Shown: positions 1 through 5,915 of the stretch, in pieces
Numbering within the stretch: the stretch's first letter is position 1
Layout: each line of letters opens with the position of its first letter
Source: Lutispora thermophila DSM 19022
GTDB taxonomy: Bacteria > Bacillota > Clostridia > Lutisporales > Lutisporaceae
Direction of reading: 5' to 3'
Length of the DNA: 64,000 nt
NCBI RefSeq assembly: GCF_900142105.1
Contig: NZ_FQZS01000014.1
Location: 1 to 64,000, forward strand
Made by a program: the position numbers and the translations under genes
Notes under the pieces: model-generated
What the model was told of the DNA's origin: nothing
The model's input: only the letters and a program-made list of their open reading frames with translations
Database searches by the model: none

Positions 1-45
1 ATGCTTGTCCTTGTTATCATCTATGAATTTAAATATAGAATCTAC
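1..45 (-). CDS. IS3-family transposase OrfB, 5' fragment
   Basis: In the -1 frame relative to orfA, the bases after the AAAAAG stretch read VDSIFKFIDDNKDKH and then leave the window. This resembles the N-terminus of IS3 OrfB, the catalytic DDE integrase subunit, which is normally made as an OrfAB frameshift fusion. Only 15 codons are visible, so neither integrity nor subgroup can be judged. Confidence 0.5.
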
Positions 46-314
46 TTTTTCGCGAATATGGCCATGGCTTTTTTTAGTATTTCATTTTCCTCTTCTAGCC
101 TTGCTATCTTCTTTAACATGACTTGATAGTCGGCTGTTGTCACGGTTTTATCTTTATCAATTACTACTGGTTTGGCTTTGTTTAACCATGTCACCATTGT
201 TGATTTTGGTATGCCATATTCACGAGCTAAATCTGCTAGCGGCTTTCCTGAATTATATAGCTCTACTATAGTATCTTTAAATTCTTTGGTGTAATGTTTT
301 TGACCTCTTCCCAT
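42..314 (-). CDS. IS3-family transposase OrfA (HTH protein)
   Basis: OrfA binds the ends of the insertion sequence and supplies the N-terminal part of the OrfAB transposase. The 90-residue product has an N-terminal helix-turn-helix (HYTKEFKDTIVELY, then LAREYGIPKSTMVTWLNK). A C-terminal leucine-zipper-like coil (MLKKIARLEEENEILKKA) matches the usual IS3 OrfA layout. I chose the ATG at 314 over the GTG at 323 because the AAAGGAAG ribosome site is too close to the GTG. The end of the gene, GCG AAA AAG TAG, is an A-rich stretch where a -1 shift would fuse it to OrfB. It appears intact. Confidence 0.85.
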   Translation of the reverse strand: MGRGQKHYTKEFKDTIVELYNSGKPLADLAREYGIPKSTMVTWLNKAKPVVIDKDKTVTTADYQVMLKKIARLEEENEILKKAMAIFAKK

Positions 315-369
315 TGTAGACACTTCCTTTCACTTCTTATTTTAAATCGTTCGAATTTCTGTGTCTACA
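315..369. repeat. Inverted repeat at IS end and transposase start
   Basis: TGTAGACAC at 315-323 and GTGTCTACA at 361-369 are perfect 9-bp inverted copies flanking the transposase ribosome site. The outer copy is the probable IS terminus. In a transcript entering from outside, the two copies could pair and mask the ribosome site, a known way for insertion sequences to limit read-through expression. That function is inferred. Confidence 0.55.
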
Positions 370-370
370 A

Positions 371-950
371 AACTATACTAACACTAATGCTAATGCGTTT
401 AACTTATCTAATCCAGAAGAGCGTATTATTTCTTTAATTGAGGATTCGAGATATAGTTTTGATATTGATGAACCAACTTCACCAGAATTTTTTAAAAATA
501 ATTCTACTAAGTTTGCAGAAACAGTTAATAATATTTTGGATATAGATGAAATGAGCAGAGTTGGTATTAGAGCTTTTTGGGGCGTTGAAGTTGACACGCT
601 TCAAATTGCAAGTGACATGATAAAAAAGGAGTTTCTTTAGAAGCTTTGAAAATGAGGAATTATATTATGGAAAAGATGTATCTAATTGTACGATAGTATT
701 TTCATCTATTATCGACGATTTTAAGGTTAATGTAGCAATAAGACCAAGCAATACCCAATTAATAGAAGTTACAGATGGAAAGACTGTAAAACACTGCAAT
801 AGAAATGAAATTATTCTTGATATAGATTTATATAAAGAAGGTAATATTAAATGTAGTTCATTGAAATCAATAATAAGATCCGCTATAGAAATTAGTTTAA
901 AACAGTCAAAATTATATAATGATCTAGTAGTGGGTGACTTATATGAATAA
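371..950 (+). pseudogene. IS-truncated, frameshifted gene (possible TIGR04255-like)
   Basis: A coding remnant begins directly at the IS edge, with no start codon. It reads in one frame to a TAG at 638-640, ending DMIKKEFL. The protein then continues in a different frame from about 630 (SFENEELYYGKDVSN onward) to a TAA at 948-950. Both halves have good coding character. The join around 630-640 therefore looks like a single-base indel, and the 5' part has been removed by the IS. The pattern RVGIRAFW in the first half and IILDIDLY near the end vaguely recalls the TIGR04255 family, whose function is unknown. That is recollection, not a search result. The end overlaps the next gene, so the three genes were probably one operon. 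Confidence 0.65.
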
Positions 951-1518
951 TGTTTCACCTATCTCAAAAAATAAAAAATATAAATACATAAATAATGAAA
1001 TTACGGATTATTATGCAGATGATGATTATACTACGATTGAAGTAAATGTGCCTAAAGGCTATAAAGCTCAAATAAAATTAATAAAAGTTGAGGAAAATAC
1101 AAGTAATAACAATAATAAGGATAGTATTAAGTTTCACGAACAGAAGGCAAAAGAGAAATCATGTACTAGTGGATACATTTATTTCAATCAAAATTTAAAT
1201 AGCACCACCAATGCGGATTTATATTATAATAAATTAGGAAATGATACATTACATTCTTCATATGATATAATTAAAAGAGAGATGGAGGTAGTGAGTATGA
1301 ATAGTATTAAAATGCGTGAACTTATGGAAAAGCAAATATCGTTTTTATTGTACTCACTAGTTTTTATTATAGGCTCTCTTTTTGCTATGATTATTTACTA
1401 TAGAACAGGTTTTTATATAACTCACCCTATTATATATGTATTTACATTGATGATGGGAATTGGATGGGCTGCTACTTCAATTTATTCCATAATGCTTAAC
1501 AAAGGAATGATAAAATGA
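943..1518 (+). CDS. Hypothetical two-helix membrane protein
   Basis: I do not recognise this 191-residue protein. The first 125 or so residues are soluble, charged and Asn/Tyr rich. Two hydrophobic segments follow near the C-terminus: about residues 131-151 (FLLYSLVFIIGSLFAMIIYY) and 158-184. The N-terminal domain is therefore probably cytoplasmic and anchored by a helical hairpin. The ATG at 943 overlaps the end of the decayed upstream gene; a GTG at 934 is an alternative. The stop overlaps the next start in ATGA, indicating translational coupling. Base composition is more A-rich than the chromosomal genes further right, consistent with acquired DNA. Confidence 0.65.
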   Translation: MNNVSPISKNKKYKYINNEITDYYADDDYTTIEVNVPKGYKAQIKLIKVEENTSNNNNKDSIKFHEQKAKEKSCTSGYIYFNQNLNSTTNADLYYNKLGNDTLHSSYDIIKREMEVVSMNSIKMRELMEKQISFLLYSLVFIIGSLFAMIIYYRTGFYITHPIIYVFTLMMGIGWAATSIYSIMLNKGMIK

Positions 1519-1820
1519 AGAAAAATGATGAAAATTTCTGGTCATTAATAAAAAATGGAGTTAAACATATTATGAAGGCTGAAGGAAGACGAGAAGGGAA
1601 AATAAATCTTCTATTTGGATTAGGTTTATTATTTTTTGCTATTTGCATATGTGTACCAAGTACAGCTTTATATATCATAAAGATCTTTTATCCAAATATT
1701 GAAATTGGAGTGCCTACATATGTGATAATTTTATTATATGTTTTATTAGTATGCTTTTTTGATAAATGTGTTAAAAGAGTTACAGAATTTCATAATATTA
1801 GAGATCAGATAAAAGGGTAG
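1515..1820 (+). CDS. Hypothetical small membrane protein
   Basis: This 101-residue protein has a charged N-terminus (MKKNDENFWSLIKNGVKHIM) and two hydrophobic stretches, about residues 30-55 and 66-84, followed by a basic tail. It starts inside the stop of the upstream gene (ATGA at 1515-1518), so the two membrane proteins are likely made together. Its TAG stop lies in the left arm of a strong terminator. I cannot assign a function. The arrangement of one soluble gene (now decayed) and two membrane proteins would fit a small accessory operon. Confidence 0.65.
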   Translation: MKKNDENFWSLIKNGVKHIMKAEGRREGKINLLFGLGLLFFAICICVPSTALYIIKIFYPNIEIGVPTYVIILLYVLLVCFFDKCVKRVTEFHNIRDQIKG

Positions 1821-1838
1821 CTTCGGCTACCCTTTTTT
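1811..1838 (+). terminator. Rho-independent terminator, intron target
   Basis: GGGTAGC-TTCG-GCTACCC followed by six T residues forms an ideal terminator with a UUCG-type tetraloop. The group II intron begins three bases after the T-run. This is the typical insertion site of group IIC introns. Confidence 0.93.
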
Positions 1839-2245
1839 ATGTGCGCCCAGCATGGGCGCAAGCTAGTCGGTGAAAGTCCGATACGGGGGTTGATAGCGCC
1901 AACCGTTAGCTTAAGACAAGGGTGTCCACCGTGAGGTGGAATCTGAAGGAAGTCGGCGGCAAAACTCCGGTCTGAGGAACACGAACTACATATAAGGCTT
2001 AAGTCTGTGGGTGAGTTTGCATGACAAAACAAAGCCCAATAGCTATCCGAAACAGGCAAAGTAAATGTAGCAGATATATGGAGGGAAAGCTTGTGCTCTT
2101 ACCTGGGGAGGCCTCATGGACGTGAAGAAATGAAATTTGAATCACGGTTGAAACAAGATTTATCATGAGAAGTCAGCAGAAGTCATAGTACCAAGGTAGT
2201 CATGAATGCCTTGGGAAGGACTGAACAATAGGAGGTCTTGGAAAT

Positions 2246-3658
2246 TTGAAAAATTCGAAGGAAATACGAAGACTGCAGAAAACTTCATATAAGGAAGGCT
2301 GGACATATGATGTAGGAGTGGAACTCCGAGATAATATGGGAGCGCATAGCATTTCCTCGGCATTTGAGAATGGAGAAGACGATGGAAAGCAATACGCCAA
2401 TAACTTACTTGAAAAGATATTGGACAGAAACAACTTGAACCTAGCATACAAGAAAGTTGTGTCCAATAAGGGAAGCCATGGAGTTGACGGAATGAAGGTG
2501 GATGAACTTCTGCCATACCTTAAGCAAAATGGTGAATCCCTAAAAGCAAGCATATTGGAAGGGACATACCGTCCAAGCCCTGTCAGGAGGGTAGAAATAC
2601 CAAAACCTGATGGAGGAAAGAGATTACTTGGAATACCTACAGCAATTGATAGAATGATACAACAAGCTACTGCACAAATACTAATACCCATATTTGAAAA
2701 TATATTCTCGGACAGTAGTTATGGCTTTAGACCAAAAAGGGATGCAAAGCAAGCCATACTAAAATCCAAAGAATATATAGAACAAGGATACAAATGGGTA
2801 GTAGACATAGACCTGGCTAAATATTTCGATACAGTAAACCACGATAAACTTATGGCACTGGTAGCGAGAGAAATCAAGGATAAAAGGGTACTGAAACTAA
2901 TAAGGCTATTTCTACAAAGCGGAGTAATGATAAATGGAATAGTGATGGAAACAGAGGAAGGATGTCCGCAAGGAAGTCCAATCAGTCCATTACTTGGAAA
3001 TATCATGCTCAATGAACTAGACAAGGAGCTTGAGAGAAGGGGACATAAGTTCTGTCGATATGCGGATGACTGTAATATATACGTCAGAAGCAGAAAAGCT
3101 GGAGAAAGAGTTATGAAGAGCATAACAAAATACTTAGAAGATAAACTCAAGCTCAAAGTAAACAAAGAGAAAAGTGCAGTAGACAGGCCATGGAAAAGAA
3201 AATTTCTAGGATTCACATTCTACCAACTGAATGAAAAAACAGGAATAAAAGTACATGAAAAATCTGTTGCTAAGTTCAAAGCTAAAATAAAGGAAATTAC
3301 TAAAAGAAATAATGGATGGAGTATGGATTACAGGCTATTGAAACTTCGTCAACTCATAATAGGCTGGATAAACTATTTTGGAATAGCAGACATGGTTAGA
3401 TTAGTGAAATCACTGGACGAGTGGATAAGGCGAAGAATAAGGATGTGCTTTTGGAAACAGTGGAAGAAGATAAAGACCAAGTATTACAATCTTAAAAAGC
3501 TTGGAGCTTCGGAAGAGAAAGCATGGCAATACGCCAATACCAGGAAAAGCTATTGGAGGATTTCCAATAGTCCAATTCTAAGTACATCTCTAACGAATGT
3601 ATATCTTGAAAAGATAGGATATACAAGTATCTATAAAAGGTATAAGCTAGTACATTAA
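2246..3658 (+). CDS. ltrA: Group II intron reverse transcriptase/maturase (class C)
   Basis: The 470-residue intron-encoded protein helps the intron RNA fold and splice, then copies it into DNA. Visible reverse transcriptase blocks are GSHGVDGM (RT1), SYGFRPKRDAKQAI (RT2-3), VVDIDLAKYFDTVNHD (RT3), CPQGSPISPLLGNI (RT4) and the active-site YADD in FCRYADDCNIYV. The thumb/maturase X domain covers about residues 330-420 (WINYFGIAD, LDEWIRRRIRMCFWKQWKK). There is no HNH endonuclease domain, as in other class C proteins. The start is TTG with GGAGG ten bases upstream. No frameshift or stop interrupts it. A strong resemblance to the Bacillus halodurans B.h.I1 protein is from memory. Confidence 0.95.
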   Translation: MKNSKEIRRLQKTSYKEGWTYDVGVELRDNMGAHSISSAFENGEDDGKQYANNLLEKILDRNNLNLAYKKVVSNKGSHGVDGMKVDELLPYLKQNGESLKASILEGTYRPSPVRRVEIPKPDGGKRLLGIPTAIDRMIQQATAQILIPIFENIFSDSSYGFRPKRDAKQAILKSKEYIEQGYKWVVDIDLAKYFDTVNHDKLMALVAREIKDKRVLKLIRLFLQSGVMINGIVMETEEGCPQGSPISPLLGNIMLNELDKELERRGHKFCRYADDCNIYVRSRKAGERVMKSITKYLEDKLKLKVNKEKSAVDRPWKRKFLGFTFYQLNEKTGIKVHEKSVAKFKAKIKEITKRNNGWSMDYRLLKLRQLIIGWINYFGIADMVRLVKSLDEWIRRRIRMCFWKQWKKIKTKYYNLKKLGASEEKAWQYANTRKSYWRISNSPILSTSLTNVYLEKIGYTSIYKRYKLVH

Positions 3659-3665
3659 ATCTTAT

Positions 3666-3744
3666 TGAACCGCCGTATACCGAACGGTACGTACGGTGGT
3701 GTGAGAGGTCGGTAGGTGAAATAATCACCTACCTCCTACTCGAT
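3666..3744 (+). ncRNA. Group II intron domains V and VI
   Basis: GAACCGCCGTATACCGAACG followed by GTACGTACGGTGGT forms the compact domain V hairpin that holds the ribozyme active site. GGTAGGTGA-AATAA-TCACCTACC then forms the domain VI stem, with the branch-point region in the following CTCCTACTCGAT. These set the 3' splice site at about 3744. Confidence 0.85.
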
Positions 3745-3956
3745 TTTTGAAAACATATGAAAAAATTGGCCCCATATTTTCCTCATATTTAAGACATAAC
3801 AAGCATGGGAATATATAAACATTACCAAAGTGAAAAATCTTTCTATAAGTCAATATATGCGTCTAGATTAATTTTGTAAAAAAACAGGTAATTTAAAAGG
3901 TTTTTTAGAGCAAATATAGAATAAATTCCATATTATACTAATGATGAGGTGGTAGG

Positions 3957-4157
3957 ATGGGGGTAAAATGTGAGCTGCGGAATATTAGGCTATTAGAATA
4001 CAAAATGGACTCTAAGACAGAATTTGCAAATATGTTAGGGGTAGAAGTGCATACATACCTGAAATGGGAAAAGGGTAGTACCCCAACATTACCAAAGGCT
4101 CTTGAAGTAGCAAAAAAGCTTAATAAGAAAGTAGAAGATATATGGCACCTGGAATAG
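3957..4157 (+). CDS. Xre-family helix-turn-helix regulator
   Basis: This 66-residue protein is essentially a single Cro/C1-type HTH domain: LRNIRLLEYKMDSKTEFANM, then LGVEVHTYLKWEKGSTPTLPKAL, ending KVEDIWHLE. This is the short form common on plasmids and integrated elements. It probably binds DNA as a dimer and represses itself or the neighbouring parM-like operon; the target is inferred from position. The ATG at 3957 follows a GAGGTGG ribosome site. Its stop lies in a terminator, so the downstream genes have their own promoter. Confidence 0.85.
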   Translation: MGVKCELRNIRLLEYKMDSKTEFANMLGVEVHTYLKWEKGSTPTLPKALEVAKKLNKKVEDIWHLE

Positions 4158-4168
4158 GTGCTATTTTT
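4145..4168 (+). terminator. Terminator overlapping xre stop
   Basis: GCACCT-GGAAT-AGGTGC followed by TATTTTT forms a short hairpin with a weak T-tract. It ends the regulator transcript and overlaps its TAG codon. Confidence 0.6.
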
Positions 4169-4308
4169 ATGTCTTTGATTAGAAAAATTTTTACAATTTG
4201 TAACTGGACACGCATAAATATATAAATTTCCTAATAAGTATATACAAATACTACCGAAGTAGCAGAAAAGCAGTATATAAATCTATATAAAAGGAGGTAA
4301 AAGTATAT

Positions 4309-5205
4309 ATGATCATTGGCGTGGACCAAGGATACAGCCATACAAAGACAAGCGAAGGAAGTATATTCCCATCAAAAATAAGTACAGAAAGTTATATGAT
4401 AGGTGAGAGCACAGAAGTAAAAATTGATGGTAAATCATATTTGGTGGGTGAAGGAAACATAGAGGTAGAGCTTAACAAGGTAAATAAGGAGCTTACTAGG
4501 GTATGTATCCTCACAGCCTTGGCACAGTCTGGAGAACATCAGGAATACCAAGTAGTAACAGGTTTGCCTATAGGGTTATACAAGACTCAGAGGGGACAGC
4601 TTAAAGAAATGCTACTGAGTAATAGGAGAGTCGAGCTGGAATATAACCGACAAAAGCGCATCCTGTCAATAACAAAAGCTGAGGTATTTCCACAGGCTGC
4701 AGGTGTATTTTACATGATAGACCGCAGGGAGTATGAAGATTATAATACAGTGGTTATAACTGATATAGGCGGGAGATCTGTGGACTTTGCCTTATTTGAA
4801 CAGATTAATAAAAAGTGGAAACTCACTCGATACTCAACTATTATGGAAGGCACATTGACATTGTATTCAAAAATAATCAATCTCATAAACTCACGATATG
4901 AGTTAGCTCTGAAGGTTGAAGATGGAGAAACTATATTGCGAAAAGGTCTACAGATATATGGAGAAAAACAGGATCTATCGTTTATAAAGGCAATTATCGC
5001 AGATCATATTGAGGCCATATATAGAGAGTTGTATCTAAAATATCCAATTAAGACCAGTAAGCACATTATAGCTGGTGGTGGAGCATATCTTTTCAAAGAT
5101 ATAATTGAGCGAAAAATACCAAGAACAGTATTGGTACCCAATGCACAGTTTGCAAATGCAATAGGTTTCAAGAAAGTGGGGGAAGCATTATGGCAAAGAT
5201 ATTAG
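4309..5205 (+). CDS. ParM/StbA-like actin-fold segregation ATPase
   Basis: This 298-residue actin-like protein is of the plasmid ParM/Alp type, which polymerises into filaments that push sister plasmids apart. It has the phosphate-1 motif VDQGYSHTK at the N-terminus, the phosphate-2 motif VVITDIGGRSVDFALF (about residues 145-160) and the adenosine motif IIAGGGAYLFKD (about 252-263). Length and spacing fit the family. A full AAAGGAGG ribosome site precedes the ATG. The last 16 bases overlap the next gene, which encodes a small DNA-binding protein, the layout of parM-parR pairs. A chromosomal copy suggests an integrated or formerly autonomous element. Confidence 0.85.
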   Translation: MIIGVDQGYSHTKTSEGSIFPSKISTESYMIGESTEVKIDGKSYLVGEGNIEVELNKVNKELTRVCILTALAQSGEHQEYQVVTGLPIGLYKTQRGQLKEMLLSNRRVELEYNRQKRILSITKAEVFPQAAGVFYMIDRREYEDYNTVVITDIGGRSVDFALFEQINKKWKLTRYSTIMEGTLTLYSKIINLINSRYELALKVEDGETILRKGLQIYGEKQDLSFIKAIIADHIEAIYRELYLKYPIKTSKHIIAGGGAYLFKDIIERKIPRTVLVPNAQFANAIGFKKVGEALWQRY

Positions 5206-5384
5206 TTTCATTTAAGGAACGGGAAAGGGACTTATATGAGTTGGTGAATAGTCAAGGTGATAAATCTAACTTCATTAAAGATGCTTTGAAGTTCTACTTG
5301 CAGAATAAGGAACAAAAAATTAAAACCCCGGAAAATTCCGAGGTTGAACATAGTGGAATACTTGATATTCTTGATGGCATATAG
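5190..5384 (+). CDS. Ribbon-helix-helix ParR-like partner
   Basis: The product has 64 residues. The first 45 look like a ribbon-helix-helix fold: a short strand KILVSFK, helix ERERDLYELVN, a turn, then helix SNFIKDALKFYLQ. The Lys/Glu-rich tail ends SGILDILDGI. In type II partition systems such a protein binds the centromere, and its C-terminus contacts the ParM filament. The gene overlaps the parM-like gene by 16 bp and has its own GGGGGAAG ribosome site, so co-expression is expected. The ParR assignment rests on fold and position rather than recognisable sequence identity. Confidence 0.65.
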   Translation: MAKILVSFKERERDLYELVNSQGDKSNFIKDALKFYLQNKEQKIKTPENSEVEHSGILDILDGI

Positions 5385-5395
5385 TGGGGCTAATT

Positions 5396-5421
5396 GCTTT
5401 AGCAAACGCTTTTGCTAAAGC
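5396..5421. repeat. Perfect 10-bp inverted repeat after parM/RHH genes
   Basis: GCTTTAGCAA and TTGCTAAAGC (5396-5405 and 5412-5421) flank a six-base loop, twelve bases behind the RHH stop. No T-run follows on either strand, so this is not a standard terminator. It could be an operator, a centromere element or an RNA-stabilising hairpin. Confidence 0.6.
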
Positions 5422-5453
5422 ATATGCGACAGATATATAAAAAATGCATGTTT

Positions 5454-5525
5454 CTATAAAATAATTAATTTTGATAACAACATAGATACTCCCAGTAATA
5501 CTAAACCTGCACCAATTTCCAACAT
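5454..5525 (-). CDS. Candidate 23-residue hydrophobic peptide
   Basis: A micro-ORF on the strand opposite the element's operon encodes 23 residues beginning MLEIGAGLVLLGVS and ending SKLIIL, a single potential membrane helix. GAGGTGA stands five bases before the ATG, a near-perfect ribosome site. This makes translation plausible despite the length. A TATAAT box lies on the same strand at 5557-5562. Small hydrophobic peptides beside plasmid partition genes are sometimes type I toxins. I see no sequence match to a known toxin, so the role is open. Confidence 0.4.
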   Translation of the reverse strand: MLEIGAGLVLLGVSMLLSKLIIL

Positions 5526-5589
5526 AATTATCACCTCAACTATAGTTTTACCAGCGATTATAAAGATATTTAATCAAAGGAGGATAAAA

Positions 5590-5685
5590 TTGGCATTAAA
5601 AGTGTTGTTTATGTTAACTTTCACAGGTTCTATATATTTCATTCTAAAAGGATTATATCGAATAATAATAAAGGGGAGATTATAA
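5590..5685 (+). CDS. Candidate 31-residue membrane peptide
   Basis: The TTG at 5590 lies behind a full AAAGGAGG ribosome site. It opens a 31-codon frame (MALKVLFMLTFTGSIYF then ILKGLYRIIIKGRL), a hydrophobic segment with a basic tail. Its TAA overlaps the next ATG as TAATG, typical of translational coupling. It is probably a real small member of the conjugation-like operon. No family recognised. Confidence 0.5.
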   Translation: MALKVLFMLTFTGSIYFILKGLYRIIIKGRL

Positions 5686-5915
5686 TGTTCGATAGGATAG
5701 TAAATGCATTCAACCCAATAATACAACTTTTGCAAGCTGTAAGTTATCCGTTGGCTTTTATGGTAATATCCCTTGGGGTCCTCACTATAATGATAGGTCA
5801 AAAACGAAGAGGTATGGAAGTTATTAAGTGGGCTGTTGTTGGATATCTATTGATGCAATTCTTACCAGGACTCATGATTATATTAAAAGATGTAGGTAAG
5901 GTGATGATACCGTGA
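5685..5915 (+). CDS. VirB2/TrbC-like small membrane protein
   Basis: This 76-residue protein has two hydrophobic helices (about residues 16-37, AVSYPLAFMVISLGVLTIMI, and 46-68, IKWAVVGYLLMQFLPGLMII) joined by a short basic loop GQKRRGME. That topology and size match TrbC/VirB2-type pilin-like subunits of type IV secretion systems and the equivalent small proteins of Gram-positive conjugative elements. No signal peptidase site is obvious. It overlaps the ATPase gene by four bases, which links it functionally to a DNA- or protein-transfer machine. Confidence 0.6.
   Translation: MFDRIVNAFNPIIQLLQAVSYPLAFMVISLGVLTIMIGQKRRGMEVIKWAVVGYLLMQFLPGLMIILKDVGKVMIP

Larger units (their letters stand above)
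1..369 (-). mobile_element. Partial IS3-family insertion sequence (right part)
   Basis: The terminal part of an IS3-type element runs leftwards out of the window. It carries orfA and the first codons of orfB. The outer boundary is placed at 369, where GTGTCTACA (361-369) reads inward from the opposite strand as TGTAGACAC, giving the TG start typical of IS3 ends. The same nonamer lies inverted at 315-323, just before the orfA start. The DNA beyond 369 continues an unrelated, interrupted reading frame, so the element has inserted into a gene. The other end and the target duplication are outside the window. Confidence 0.75.
1841..3744 (+). mobile_element. Group IIC intron, full length
   Basis: This is a complete bacterial class C group II intron of about 1.9 kb. 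The 5' end is GTGCGCCC, the conserved start. Domain I-IV ribozyme sequence runs to about 2240 and encloses an ORF with a class C reverse transcriptase. Domain V (about 3668-3700) and a long domain VI hairpin (3711-3735) lead to the 3' end CTACTCGAT. It sits immediately downstream of a terminator, on the same strand, as expected for IIC introns, which recognise the hairpin plus a short IBS1. The ribozyme ends and the ORF all look intact, so it may be active. The 3' boundary is accurate to within a base or two. Confidence 0.92.

Noticed and set aside
365-958. Minus-strand frames at 373-597 and 665-958
   Set aside because: They overlap a plus-strand coding remnant with much better coding character and lack ribosome sites.
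1805-3216. Several open frames on the minus strand inside the intron (1805-2059, 2163-2516, 2200-2691, 2719-3216)
   Set aside because: They are shadows of the ribozyme and of the maturase reading frame. None has a ribosome site or a recognisable protein pattern.
5574-5801. Minus-strand 75-codon frame over the small membrane peptide genes
   Set aside because: It lacks a ribosome site and overlaps two plus-strand genes with strong sites and coupled stop/start codons.
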